The position numbers and the translations under genes are program-made. Positions 1-8,780 of a stretch of 64,000 nt of DNA are shown here, one piece after another. Each line of letters opens with the position of its first letter. Positions within the stretch are counted from its first letter, which is position 1. Under the pieces are notes generated by a model, which saw only the letters and a program-made list of their open reading frames with translations, made no database searches and had not been told where the DNA came from. Source of the stretch: Natranaeroarchaeum sp042663585 (lineage in GTDB: Archaea; Halobacteriota; Halobacteria; Halobacteriales; Natronoarchaeaceae); NCBI RefSeq assembly GCF_042663585.1, contig NZ_JBHTAN010000001.1, positions 186,001-250,000 of the forward strand. Direction: 5' to 3'.

Positions 1-2
1 AC

Positions 3-242
3 CTCGCCCGGATGACGGACGCTGAGCGAGAGGAAACGACGACCATCGATACGCTCGTAGCCGCGCTCGATACGGACAGACGTGCCGTCGAAGTACATTT
101 AGCCGGGTTAGAGGCCTGCGAGCTGGCTCGAATCGACCCGGACGGCACTGCGAGAGTGACGGTCACCGGTGAAGAGTTCTTGCAACTCGATACCGAGGAG
201 GCGATAATCGTCGACTCCGGACCTCCGTGCTCGGAGAAATGA
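3..242 (+). CDS. C-terminal part of a winged-helix-like protein (5' end outside window)
   Basis: The frame is open from the window edge to the TGA at 240-242, so this is probably the tail of a longer gene; an ATG at 12 exists but the codons before it read on without a stop. The residues form a helix-rich stretch followed by a short beta wing (DPDGTARVTVTGEEF), as in archaeal winged-helix DNA-binding domains. It ends 58 bases before the next regulator gene. The family cannot be named from this fragment. Confidence 0.5.
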   Translation, partial: LARMTDAEREETTTIDTLVAALDTDRRAVEVHLAGLEACELARIDPDGTARVTVTGEEFLQLDTEEAIIVDSGPPCSEK

Positions 243-300
243 GGGGGCTGAATTTATTGGGAGGCCACCTTTTTGTTCAACTAACGGGGAGAGATTGCCA

Positions 301-897
301 ATGTCTGAAAACGAACCGAGCCAATCGGGAGAGGACGTCGACGAAGTGCAGTACGATCCGGCGTCCAGCCGATACGATATATTCGAATGCCCCGACTGCG
401 ACAACGTGGTGCTTGCACTCGGCCGCGACGAACCGCCGATGTCCTGTCACGACGAACCGATGGAACGCGTGACCGATGTAGAAATGAGTGTCAAACCGCC
501 CGACGTGAGACAGGTGCTTCTGGAGGCGTTCGGCCTTCCAAAGGCAGGCCTCGATATCTGCCTGTGTGTCATCGGCGAAGGGCCAGTGTCGGCGAACGAG
601 GTGGCTGACTCTCTGGGATACGATCGGAGTACGATCACCCGATATCTCAATAAACTCGTGGATCTGGGTCTACTTCGGCAATCCGAACTGAACCGTGAGG
701 GTGGAGGTGTCGTCAACGTGTATCACTCGGTCGACCTCGAGCGGATGCGACGCGAGACCCTGATCGGGTTCTACGTCTGGGCAGGGGAAGCCGCCACACT
801 CATCGAGGAGGCAAACCTGACCAAGCAGAACTATCTCGAAGAGAACCCCGACCGGGAACTGCCGGACGTGTTCTGGGACTCGTTTCCTGACGAGTAG
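301..897 (+). CDS. HTH (TrmB/MarR-like) regulator with N-terminal zinc-binding segment
   Basis: A 198-residue protein starting at the ATG at 301, two codons inside a TTG-started frame. Near the N-terminus it carries a Cys pair and a Cys-His pair (FECPDCDNVV, then MSCHDEP), which suggests a small zinc ribbon. Residues about 70-140 form a winged helix with a recognition helix (VADSLGYDRSTITRYLNKL) and a wing (ELNREGGGVVNVYH). The C-terminal 45 residues look helical and may dimerise. It is likely a transcription regulator; ligand and targets are unknown. Confidence 0.75.
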   Translation: MSENEPSQSGEDVDEVQYDPASSRYDIFECPDCDNVVLALGRDEPPMSCHDEPMERVTDVEMSVKPPDVRQVLLEAFGLPKAGLDICLCVIGEGPVSANEVADSLGYDRSTITRYLNKLVDLGLLRQSELNREGGGVVNVYHSVDLERMRRETLIGFYVWAGEAATLIEEANLTKQNYLEENPDRELPDVFWDSFPDE

Positions 898-940
898 GCG
901 CACTACGGCGCTTGTGAAGTACCTCGGTGGCAAGTGGTTC

Positions 941-1007
941 GAGACCCGGAGCGTCTCGTCATCACGGAAATCGTAGATTTCCGTACGATCCCGAGGCACT
1001 CGCCTCG
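941..1007. other. Row of three hairpins, possible IS200/IS605 (omega-RNA-like) end relic
   Basis: Three inverted repeats follow each other: GAGAC/GTCTC (941-945 with 953-957), ACGGAAATC/GATTTCCGT (964-972 with 976-984, 3-base loop) and CGAGGC/GCCTCG (992-997 with 1002-1007, 4-base loop). The 898-1181 gap has no convincing gene. Dense hairpins after a regulator gene could be structured RNA or the subterminal end of an IS200/IS605-type element; the resemblance to haloarchaeal elements is from memory and unproven. Confidence 0.35.
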
Positions 1008-1181
1008 AACTGCCTGTAGATGTCTTAGCGACGTCTCGACGACGTTTAAAGAGAGGTAGTTAGCTACAGACAGTTGGCCTCGGCGGGATCCACCGAGACG
1101 GCGAAGATGAGCGGACCCCACGGAATCGAGACGCCGAGGTCAGGCGATGTTAGGGACGTCTCTCTCCATCGACCTCCGGAA

Positions 1182-1439
1182 CTATCTCCCCGTCTCCGCA
1201 CCACACGCTTTGCAGTAGGCAACGACCGCACCCTTGTCGTCAGTCCGTTCCAGGCGGTTGTCCGTTTCGGCCTCGTAGTCCGGGCAGAGACGGAGTGTAC
1301 GCTGTTCACCGTATTCGAGCGGTGCACCGAGAGCGAGCGCGCGGACGCGTTCGTCGCCACGGTTCCAGCCGCGCTGGAACTCGCCGGGGGCGAATCGAAT
1401 AAAAACGTAACGAGCAATCAAATCCGTGATTTTCTCCAT
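1182..1439 (-). CDS. Small hypothetical protein with degenerate zinc-ribbon pattern
   Basis: An 85-residue reading frame if started at the ATG at 1439 (an upstream ATG at 1499 is also in frame). The middle is acidic and haloarchaea-like. The C-terminal half has LCPDYEAETD and then YCKACGAE: the second Cys expected in a CPxC knuckle is a Tyr (TAC, one base from TGC), so a former zinc ribbon may be decaying. A longer frame on the plus strand here is Val/Arg-rich and looks like a shadow. Function unknown. Confidence 0.4.
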   Translation of the reverse strand: MEKITDLIARYVFIRFAPGEFQRGWNRGDERVRALALGAPLEYGEQRTLRLCPDYEAETDNRLERTDDKGAVVAYCKACGAETGR

Positions 1440-1556
1440 CAGATACGTGTGCAGGTAGAGAGACAGGTGACGGTCCTGTGGGAGCGTGCATCTGGCCATA
1501 ATGCGAATAGGATCGAACGATTCTTCGAGAGATACGAGCGGCTGGGCGAAAGCCGT

Positions 1557-1718
1557 TTATTTGTTGTAGCTGTCAGGGATCAGTACGACGCCGTGGAAAT
1601 CGAAGAGTTCTGTGACGAACTCCTCGATCTGACCGAAGTCCGGATGCAGTGCCATTGCGGGGAGGTAAATATCGGTGTCGCTGAGCTGCGTCTCATTCTC
1701 TATCGTCTCTTTCATAAC
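1557..1718 (-). CDS. Short hypothetical ORF (53 codons)
   Basis: Starts with ATG AAA GAG ACG and ends at TAA 1557-1559, giving a 53-residue acidic peptide ending in GVVLIPDSYNK. Composition fits haloarchaeal coding DNA, but no family is recognised. It may be a fragment of a larger former gene together with the 1182-1439 frame. Confidence 0.3.
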   Translation of the reverse strand, partial: VMKETIENETQLSDTDIYLPAMALHPDFGQIEEFVTELFDFHGVVLIPDSYNK

Positions 1719-1828
1719 GACTAGTAGTTGCAGACCTGTATGCTTAGGTGCTAGCGCGTATTATTACGGGTGTTTAAGTGCGAATATAGGTCGTGATTAT
1801 TCACTATATTTATCAATTTTTACAGAAG

Positions 1829-1856
1829 AATACCTCGGGTATTGACCCCGAGTATT
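1829..1856. repeat. AT-rich gap with one inverted repeat
   Basis: AATACCTCGGG pairs with CCCCGAGTATT across a 6-base loop (one bulged base). It lies in an AT-rich gap between two genes on the minus strand (1719-1943). It could be a transcription stop for the HalOD1 gene, whose stop codon is about 90 bases away. Confidence 0.35.
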
Positions 1857-1943
1857 CACTCAGATGTAACAATCTACACCAGGAACCAGCAGGGCGAACG
1901 GATAGTCTAAGATACCTGTCGGGATAAACAAGATGAGAGGGCT

Positions 1944-2228
1944 TCAACTTGACTTGACCAGTATCAGTCCGGTACTCTGAACGACAACCGTGTGCTTATA
2001 ATACGAGAAAGTAACGCAACCACCCGGACAACTGCCTTTGGCATCGTTCTCGAACAGTACGTTTAATCCATCAGGGTTGATACTCTGACCAATGGGCGGC
2101 AGTGACTCTCGGTCTGCTCCAGTATAATCGGCAACAGCACTGACAACCGCTTCACTGATTCTTTGTTCACTGTCGAATCGTAGCGTGTAATGATCTTCGC
2201 TGACACCCCCCTCGTGTGTTGATACCAT
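1944..2228 (-). CDS. HalOD1 (haloarchaeal output domain 1) protein
   Basis: A 94-residue single-domain protein from the ATG at 2228 (an ATG four codons upstream is possible). The pattern ISEAVVSAVADYTGADR, then LPPIGQSINPDGLNVLF and a C-terminal beta hairpin (VTFSYYKHTVVVQ), matches the HalOD1 domain found alone or at the end of haloarchaeal sensor proteins. Its biochemical role is not established; signalling output is the usual suggestion. A TATA-like GTATTAAT lies about 25 bases upstream, suggesting a leaderless transcript. Confidence 0.8.
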   Translation of the reverse strand: MVSTHEGGVSEDHYTLRFDSEQRISEAVVSAVADYTGADRESLPPIGQSINPDGLNVLFENDAKGSCPGGCVTFSYYKHTVVVQSTGLILVKSS

Positions 2229-2529
2229 GCATACTTCCAATACCGCTCATTAATACATGTCTGTGCGGCATATACCACATATATTTAAGTCTGCAAAGCC
2301 TTCTGATCCTCACATAATGCGATGCTGGGAGAACAGCCTCGTCCCAGCGTACAATACAGGCCCTCATAACGAGACACTGGCTGACGAATACACTGTCAAT
2401 AGGAGAAACACAAGCAATATTGGAACACTCAATACAATGTTTCGCGGAGCTATCCACCCTGTAACCGAGGGAAGCCTCTGTCTCGAAGAGTCGATACGAA
2501 CGGGATACGTTCGGTCGTAACATTAGAAT
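2229..2529. promoter_or_regulatory. 301-base gap with divergent promoters
   Basis: AT-rich spacer between the HalOD1 gene (minus) and the SMC-related gene (plus). It holds an ATATATTTAAG element at about 2278-2288 that reads as a TATA box in both directions. A 68-codon frame after it (2317-2520) has no family likeness and is not called a gene. Confidence 0.4.
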
Positions 2530-4464
2530 ATGACCAATACAACTGCATCAACACCTGATTCGACCGGCAGACAATTGAACCTCGAAATCAAAAACATTGG
2601 CGGAGTCTCTCATGCCCAGTTCTCACTGTCTTCGGGAGTGACGCTCTTTTCGGGAGAGAACGCCTCGAACAAGTCCTCTACGCTCCGTGCACTGGCCGGT
2701 GTGCTCGGAGGGCCACTCCCACCGCTGAAAAGTGACGCTGACACCGGCTCTGTCCGTATGAACGTAGGCGATGATAAATATTATCTCGATTTGACCCGAA
2801 AGGACGGTAAGGTTGTTGTCAGCGAATCTCGGGTCTACTCGGGGAAAGGCGATCTCTGTGAACTTTTCATGGCGCTGACCGAAATAAACCCGATCCGACA
2901 GGCCGTCCTTGCCGGAGACGACCTATCCGAACTGTTGATGCAGCCGATCGATACAGATGAGATAGAGGCCGAGATCCGACACCTGACCGAGGAAAAAGAG
3001 TCGCTCGACGACCGACTCGACGACCTCGACAAAATGGAAAACAGAGTCCCGGGGCTCCTGGCACGGCGAGATAGTATTCAAAAAGAAATTGAAGACGTTT
3101 CTGACTCTCTCGAGGAAACTCGGACGGAAATAGAGGAGTTCGAATCCGAAATTGATCAGACAGACGAAGATACAGTAGCAATAAGTCCGAAACGAAACAA
3201 AAGAAGAGAAATTAAGCGACGGATCCGGAAAAACGAGTCCGCCGTCGAATCACTGACTGAGCAACTCAAACGAACCGAGGAAAAGCTGGATTCGATAGAA
3301 GTGACCGAGAACGGCGTCGATATCGACGAACTCGGTGAGGAGATTGAGAGACTCCATCATCAGAAACAACAACTCACCTCGACGATTAACACCCTCAGCC
3401 CGATTGCGGAGATGAACTCTCAGATACTCAACGAGGAGGACGATGTGCCAGCAGCGATGAAATCTGACGATATTGTTTCCGAACTCGACCCTGCCTCCCA
3501 GTCGGTTACGTGTTGGACGTGTGGTAGTTCGGTCGAACGGGCACAGATTGCGGATCAGGTCGAGACAGTCCAGGAGATCATGCGAGAGAAACGCAGTGAG
3601 CGAGATGCTCTCACGGAACGTATCCAGAAGAAGACAACAAGAAAGCAAGAACTTGAGTCGGAACGTACCGAGCGAGAGGATCTTCGCAAACAGCGGGCAG
3701 ACGTTTCTACCGAGATAGAGACACGACGAGAGACACTCTCAGAACTCCGTCAGCACCGCCGGACACTGGAGGACGAAATCAGCGAGCTGCTAGAACAACA
3801 TGGCAAAGAAACGGACCGGGAAGCCAGATTGAGCGAGCTTTACGATGAGATCAGCGATCTCGAATACGAACGCGGGCAGCTGTCGAACGATCTGGAACGT
3901 GTTGAAGAGGAGATATCCGAGATCAAGACAGCGCTGTCCACCCGAGAGACGGTCGAGAACGACCGTAAATCGGTTGCCGAAGAGCTCAGAGAACAGCGCG
4001 AGCGTATCGATCAGACCGAACAGGAGCTCGTCTCCACGTTCAATGAGATGATGCAACGTGTCCTCGATAGGCTCGAGTATAACGCGATCGAGCGTATCTG
4101 GATCGAGCGTCGCTCGTCCGGCACGCGGATGTCCGCAGAGTCCGAGTTCGAACTGCATCTCGTCAGAACGACTGATGAGGGCCGGGCTTACAAGGACACC
4201 GTTGACAGCCTCAGTAAGAGTGAGCGAGAGGTGATCGGTCTCGTTGTCGCGCTAGCGGGCTATCTCGTCCACGATGTCGGCGAGCACATCCCGTTCGTCA
4301 TCGTCGACGCGATCGAAATGTTCGATGCTGACCGGATCCAGGGACTATTAGAACACTTCAATCAACACGCTGAATTCGTTATTACGGCGGTGTTGCCCGA
4401 AGAGCAGAACGAACTCGACGGACTGTACGACTCGATTTCGACAGCCGCTCTCGGAGCAGATTAG
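2530..4464 (+). CDS. Archaea-specific SMC-related (Rad50-like) protein
   Basis: A 644-residue ABC-type coiled-coil ATPase. A Walker A P-loop (GENASNKSST) lies at residues 42-51. Two long Glu/Arg/Lys-rich coiled coils (about 140-310 and 340-510) surround a zinc-hook-like CWTCGSS (Cys328, Cys331), where Rad50-type arms dimerise. The C-terminal head has a signature-like SLSKSEREVIGLVVALAG and a Walker B-like IPFVIVDAIEMFD. Haloarchaea carry this family next to rdfA, as here: the two genes converge and overlap by four bases. A role in chromosome organisation or regulation linked to cell shape is inferred from that pairing. Confidence 0.85.
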   Translation: MTNTTASTPDSTGRQLNLEIKNIGGVSHAQFSLSSGVTLFSGENASNKSSTLRALAGVLGGPLPPLKSDADTGSVRMNVGDDKYYLDLTRKDGKVVVSESRVYSGKGDLCELFMALTEINPIRQAVLAGDDLSELLMQPIDTDEIEAEIRHLTEEKESLDDRLDDLDKMENRVPGLLARRDSIQKEIEDVSDSLEETRTEIEEFESEIDQTDEDTVAISPKRNKRREIKRRIRKNESAVESLTEQLKRTEEKLDSIEVTENGVDIDELGEEIERLHHQKQQLTSTINTLSPIAEMNSQILNEEDDVPAAMKSDDIVSELDPASQSVTCWTCGSSVERAQIADQVETVQEIMREKRSERDALTERIQKKTTRKQELESERTEREDLRKQRADVSTEIETRRETLSELRQHRRTLEDEISELLEQHGKETDREARLSELYDEISDLEYERGQLSNDLERVEEEISEIKTALSTRETVENDRKSVAEELREQRERIDQTEQELVSTFNEMMQRVLDRLEYNAIERIWIERRSSGTRMSAESEFELHLVRTTDEGRAYKDTVDSLSKSEREVIGLVVALAGYLVHDVGEHIPFVIVDAIEMFDADRIQGLLEHFNQHAEFVITAVLPEEQNELDGLYDSISTAALGAD

Positions 4465-5078
4465 CTTTCTTTAGGCTGTCGACTCTCGGACTGGCACGAG
4501 CATCCCCCCCGTTCTAGCAGCTTCGAGAAAGGATACTCGTCGCCGCATTCCGAGCAGCCGACACGGAGACTGAGTGTGACTGTTGGTGCCGGGATTGTCA
4601 ACGACCCGCCCGTCTCCAGCCGGGCTATCATCTGGTGCGCGACCGACTCTGTTCGAGAGATGAGTTTGAACACCGTGTTCTGGGCATCACTGACGGTGAG
4701 CGTGGTGTCCCGAGCCGTGTCCACCTCCAGACAGTCATTGAGATGTGTTCGTATCGTCTGATAGCTCACGAAGTCCCCCGTGAGTTCCGCGGGGTCGAGT
4801 CCGTTCTGCCTGAGGCGCGATTCGACGTCGATACGCTCCCCTGGACTCACCTCGTCGTCAGTCAGGAGCCGGTATACGTTCGGTATTTCGCCGTCGAGAG
4901 TTTCTTGACCCGTCGCTTTCATCGCTGCTTGGAGGACGGCCTGATTGTAGTACGTTTCGAGGTCACGCAAACTGTCCCCGTCGTTTCGACGTTTCTGGAG
5001 TCGTTCATCTATCTCTGCCAGTTCCCATTTATTCGAAATCCGATCGACCTTACAGATGGGATCCGACTCCGCTGTCAT
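4461..5078 (-). CDS. rdfA: Rod-determining factor RdfA
   Basis: A 205-residue protein with the family layout: N-terminal CKVDRISNKWELAEIDERL, a conserved block around SLRDLETYYN and NVYRLLTDDEVSPGER, the FVSYQTIRTHLNDCL helix, and a C-terminal zinc knuckle (CSECGDEYPF, later CSC). RdfA was described in Haloferax as needed for the rod cell form; the molecular action is unclear, but the zinc knuckle suggests nucleic-acid or protein binding. It converges with the SMC-related gene, the stops overlapping by four bases, which is how the pair usually occurs. Confidence 0.85.
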   Translation of the reverse strand: MTAESDPICKVDRISNKWELAEIDERLQKRRNDGDSLRDLETYYNQAVLQAAMKATGQETLDGEIPNVYRLLTDDEVSPGERIDVESRLRQNGLDPAELTGDFVSYQTIRTHLNDCLEVDTARDTTLTVSDAQNTVFKLISRTESVAHQMIARLETGGSLTIPAPTVTLSLRVGCSECGDEYPFSKLLERGGCSCQSESRQPKES

Positions 5079-5279
5079 CGTACCAGTAATATAGAACCTA
5101 TGGTAATGAACGCACCGTCATTGATCCGACGCTGGGGACTTCCGAAAAGGCAAACTGTATATATAATTCTAAATAGCCAGAGTACAAAATGCCCTGTAAC
5201 CCTAGCATGACAGACGCTATCCCAGCACGGCAGCATGCCCTCATCTACTCGTAACAATCACTAAGTTGGAATATCCATA

Positions 5280-5939
5280 ATGTCTATTACAGCAAAAGTT
5301 CATATCGAGCACGATCGGCTCGCCCTTGTTCCGACACTGACCTCTCTCAGTGATGTCAATATTCGTGTCATAACGCAAGGGAATACCGATCCCGGTTCGA
5401 CCAAGTTTCCATTCCTCATCGAGTACGACGATCAGGAGGAGTTAGAGGAGATGCTGGACGACGATCCGACGGTCGAAACGTACGACCTCGTCGACTGGAC
5501 TGAACAGCAAGGAATCTACTATGTCGAGCACAGTCCGGAGACGGAACTGATCAGTACAGTCGTCACCGACGTCGGTGGATTCCTCGTCAATACCGAGACG
5601 AAAGGAAGTGGGTGGCTCGTCCATCTGTTACTACCGGACAGAGACGCACTCAACACTATCTGGGAGTATACCACCGAGAAGGACATTTCGCTCGATATTA
5701 TCGAAATATACGGGAATACCGACACGGACGGGATGGAATCGTACGGGCTGACAGACGAACAGCGGGACGCGTTACAGATCGCGTACGCCCACGGCTACTT
5801 CGACGAGCCACGCAGTATCAAACTCAACGAGGCCGCTGACGAAATGGGATTGTCGTCGACAGCGATGAGCGGTCGTCTTCGTCGTGGGATCCGAAATCTC
5901 ATTTCGACGACCATCGCTGAAGAAGAGACAGAGGAGTGA
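5280..5939 (+). CDS. Bat-type HTH regulator (bacterio-opsin activator HTH domain)
   Basis: A 219-residue protein with an N-terminal Bat-type sandwich domain (starting AKVHIEHDRLALVPTL, residues 1-150) and a C-terminal HTH_10 domain: LTDEQRDALQIAYAHGYFDEP followed by AADEMGLSSTAMSGRLRRG. There is no PAS or GAF sensor, so it is a short form of the family. Such proteins are transcription activators in haloarchaea. It is a close structural twin of the gene at 24900, also without a sensor. It starts 201 bases after rdfA, which is divergent. Confidence 0.85.
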   Translation: MSITAKVHIEHDRLALVPTLTSLSDVNIRVITQGNTDPGSTKFPFLIEYDDQEELEEMLDDDPTVETYDLVDWTEQQGIYYVEHSPETELISTVVTDVGGFLVNTETKGSGWLVHLLLPDRDALNTIWEYTTEKDISLDIIEIYGNTDTDGMESYGLTDEQRDALQIAYAHGYFDEPRSIKLNEAADEMGLSSTAMSGRLRRGIRNLISTTIAEEETEE

Positions 5940-6015
5940 GACTGTCTCTCATAGCTATCATCGAAATAGTTGTTTTTCAGTAGGGTATAGTTCTCCATTG
6001 ACGCATAGCCGATGG

Positions 6016-6288
6016 TCACTCACCGCGTTTTGACTTCTTCTCTTTATACACCGGTCGAAGTGCGGATATGTCCTTACTATATCCCAGCCAGACGCTCAGC
6101 ACTGAGGCAACGAGGATGAGATACACTGGTAAAAGGCTGATAAGAATGTAACCGATGATTGGCAGCGAAATCAGACCACTCCAGTACAGTATTCCCAGTA
6201 CAACACCTCCGGCAGCCAGACTAGCGAGAATCCCCAAACGAAACGCCTGGTCGGCTGCAGGACCGGGAGAGGTTTTGATTTTGTCCAT
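6016..6288 (-). CDS. Small two-helix membrane protein
   Basis: A 90-residue protein with two hydrophobic spans (about 20-42 and 46-68) and a basic C-terminal tail rich in Lys/Arg. No motif or family is recognised. A short gap separates it from the convergent HTH gene. It is likely an inner-membrane protein of unknown role. Confidence 0.6.
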   Translation of the reverse strand: MDKIKTSPGPAADQAFRLGILASLAAGGVVLGILYWSGLISLPIIGYILISLLPVYLILVASVLSVWLGYSKDISALRPVYKEKKSKRGE

Positions 6289-6429
6289 ACGAAATCTACA
6301 CGCCCGAGACGAATAAATAGCGCGAGAGACGGACTACCACTGTACAACTGGGTAGCTTCGTTTGTTTGATTCACGAGACGAACGCGAACGATTTGGCCGT
6401 GGGTGAAGCGCTGCGTTTTCAAGTGTTAA

Positions 6430-7064
6430 ATGCCCGAAAGCGCCCGCCTCAGTGGTAGTATCGACCAGATCGAATTAGGTTTTGTGGAAGCGAGGCCACG
6501 CCGGAACTGCTGATGGAGCTCGGTATTCAGCTCCGTCTTGACATATTATCAGTTTCAAATACTATCTTAGTACTTGAATTATTTGGTATCAAACACGCTC
6601 GATCGACCGTATATAAGTGGGTTCACAAGACAGATCTACAGCCCGAAGAGGGCCAGAATCCGGATCACGGTGCAGTTGATGGAACCGTGATCCGATTCAA
6701 TGGACAGCAGTACTGGCTGTACGCTGCTGTTGACCTGAAAATCGACGAATTACTCTATTTACAGCCTAATCCGACCACTACAACCGTTCTCGCTCAATGG
6801 TTTCTTGCCACGCTGCGGGAGAAGCACGACGTTGACGACGCGGTGTTCCTCGTCTATAGCGCGACCTCACTCCAAACAGCCTGTTCACGACACAGCCTCT
6901 ATTTTAGATACGAAAGTCAAGTAAATCGGACCAGTGTAGAACATATATTTTTTGAAGTAAAACAACAAAACTTTTTGTTTAGTAATATTTTTAGCCACGC
7001 CGAAGTTGAAACTGCTGACTACTGGTTCAGATCGTTCGTTTTCGCGTAGAACCAGCTTATCTGA
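6430..7064 (+). pseudogene. Decayed IS6-family transposase (ISH15-like)
   Basis: The translation follows haloarchaeal IS6 transposases (LGIQLRLDILSVSNTI, YKWVHKTDLQP, QQYWLYAAVD, LREKHDVDDAVFLV) but is broken. The N-terminal codons from ATG 6430 are in another frame, so about one base is lost near 6495. The second catalytic Asp, in the usual FLVDGA, is Tyr here (FLVYSA). A Trp near the end is TAG (7048-7050), after which the family ending NQLI and TGA follow. The AT-rich 6900-7000 stretch is also divergent. Imperfect terminal repeats (TTTTCA near 6418 and TGAACACGA near 7064) may mark the old ends. Confidence 0.85.
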
Positions 7065-7214
7065 ACACGACCGTATCTACAGCCTGAAGACTGTGACATT
7101 GCGCTGGTCCTCCTGCAATGATGATTTGTGGCGATCACAACTTGTCGGATATCATCGGCCCGTTCGCAGTCAGAAACCTCCCCTGTGATAAATGCCAGAA
7201 GTGATCCACAGTAT

Positions 7215-7223
7215 CTTTTATTA
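7215..7223 (+). promoter_or_regulatory. TATA box of the GcvT-like demethylase gene
   Basis: CTTTTATTA lies 26-34 bases before the ATG at 7249. The spacing implies a leaderless transcript and supports that start over the in-frame ATG at 7192. Confidence 0.6.
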
Positions 7224-7248
7224 TGATTTCCTATCTCGTCTTATAGGC

Positions 7249-8634
7249 ATGACCGGAAATCAGGACCATCCCAATTATCCTAATGTCGACCAGTCAGATC
7301 GGAAAGTCCCACGCAATCTGCGCCAGACCGGTGACCCGGACATCGAGATGCTTGTCTCGACCCGCGTTCGGAAATCGCCGTTCTTCCACAAGTCCTTCAA
7401 CGAGGAGGGTGCGTGGCGCGCCACCGTCTACAACCGACTCTATCACCCGCGCGGTCTCATCGAACCCGAAGACGGCGGTGTAATGAAGGAGTACGATGCG
7501 CTGACCAACGCTGTCACGCTCTGGGATGTCGCTGTCGAACGCCAGATCCGTGTCAAAGGACCTGACGCCGAGGCACTCACGAACTACGTCGTCACGCGTG
7601 ATGTCAGTGAAATGGACGCGATGGACGGCAAGTACGTCATCCTCTGTAACGAGGATGGCGGCGTGCTGAACGACCCCGTTCTCCTGCGACCCGAAGAGGA
7701 CGAATTCTGGTTCTCCATTTCGGACTCAACGCTGATGCAGTGGCTGCAGGGCGTCAACGTCGACAACGAGTTCGACGTCGAGATTGACGAGATCGATGTC
7801 GCTCCGATGCAGATTCAGGGCCCAAAGTCCGAGGACGTCATGGTCGATGTCGTCGGCGACAAGGTGAAGGACGTGCCGTATTACGGCCTGATGGACGCCG
7901 AAATCAACGGTGCCGACGTACTTATCAGCCAGACCGGGTTCTCCGGCGAGGCTGGCTTCGAAATCTACGTCAAGGACGCACACGAGACCGCCGAGCAGGT
8001 CTGGGATCCCGTTATGGAGACGGTCAAGGACCACGGTGGTCGACAGATCGCACCGGGCCACCACCGCCGTATCGCTGCGGGGATCATGTCCTGGGGCCAG
8101 GACCTCGATCACGAAACGTCCCCATTCCAGGTCAACCTCGGCTATCACGTTCCTGACGAAAAGGATGCCGATTACATCGGTAAAGAGGTGCTCGAAGAGC
8201 AGAAAGAGCAGATCAAAAACGGCGAGTACCCATTCACGCACAAGCTTATTGGGCTCAAGATCGCTGGCGATCCGATCCGCGACTACGCACCGGACTTCTG
8301 GCTCATCTCCGATCCGGAAACGGGCGAAGAGTGTGGCTACCTCACCTCGCCGTGGTGGAACCCGGACCTGGGCACAAACATCGGCATGGGCTTCGTGCCG
8401 GCCGACATGATCCAGGAAGTCACCGATACGCCGCTCAACGACGAGGTCTACGACGAGGAGTTGGACCTCGAGTTCCAGGTTCACCTCCCCGACGAGTACT
8501 CCGAGGAGCCTGGCGAGCCGACGTTCGCGACGGCCGCCAAGGTGCCGTTCAAGGAGTCCGTCAACCCGAGCGCGCGTGAACAGGCGAAGCTGAACGCACG
8601 GAAGGAAGCAGAGGCCAACCAGAACGGCGACTGA
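7249..8634 (+). CDS. GcvT-family THF-dependent demethylase (DmdA/LigM-like aminomethyltransferase)
   Basis: A 461-residue protein of the glycine-cleavage T-protein fold, longer than GcvT (about 365) and close in size to LigM-type O-demethylases. Residues about 60-300 hold the folate-binding core, with VLNDPVLLRPEEDEFWFSIS and TGFSGEAGFEIYV; the C-terminal part has NLGYHVPDEKDADYIGKEVL and a GYLTSPWWNPDLG segment. Members move a methyl group from an S-, O- or N-methyl substrate to THF. The substrate cannot be read from sequence: DMSP, an aryl methyl ether or an N-methyl compound are options. The upstream neighbour is a dead IS element; C1 genes begin about 8 kb downstream. Confidence 0.75.
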   Translation: MTGNQDHPNYPNVDQSDRKVPRNLRQTGDPDIEMLVSTRVRKSPFFHKSFNEEGAWRATVYNRLYHPRGLIEPEDGGVMKEYDALTNAVTLWDVAVERQIRVKGPDAEALTNYVVTRDVSEMDAMDGKYVILCNEDGGVLNDPVLLRPEEDEFWFSISDSTLMQWLQGVNVDNEFDVEIDEIDVAPMQIQGPKSEDVMVDVVGDKVKDVPYYGLMDAEINGADVLISQTGFSGEAGFEIYVKDAHETAEQVWDPVMETVKDHGGRQIAPGHHRRIAAGIMSWGQDLDHETSPFQVNLGYHVPDEKDADYIGKEVLEEQKEQIKNGEYPFTHKLIGLKIAGDPIRDYAPDFWLISDPETGEECGYLTSPWWNPDLGTNIGMGFVPADMIQEVTDTPLNDEVYDEELDLEFQVHLPDEYSEEPGEPTFATAAKVPFKESVNPSAREQAKLNARKEAEANQNGD

Positions 8635-8663
8635 TCGACGTCACGGCGTCTGTCCCTAGTTGG

Positions 8664-8683
8664 TTTTTTGCGATATCTTTTTT
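8664..8683 (+). terminator. T-rich transcription stop
   Basis: Two runs of six T (8664-8669 and 8678-8683) follow the demethylase gene by about 30-50 bases. Oligo-T runs are the usual archaeal stop signal. Confidence 0.5.
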
Positions 8684-8780
8684 GATCGTCGATAACGGGT
8701 TGACACACAAACAGACAGCCGTCAGCCGACCAGACCGCAATTGTGCTCCCCAGAAAAACCGACGATCACCGGCACGATAG

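Noticed and set aside
1074..1724. 216-codon plus-strand frame
   Set aside because: Val/Arg-rich, no family likeness, no promoter; it is opposite to two shorter minus-strand frames with haloarchaea-like acidic composition.
2317..2520. 68-codon plus-strand frame after a TATA-like box
   Set aside because: Composition is not acidic, no family recognised, and the TATA box also serves the opposite gene.
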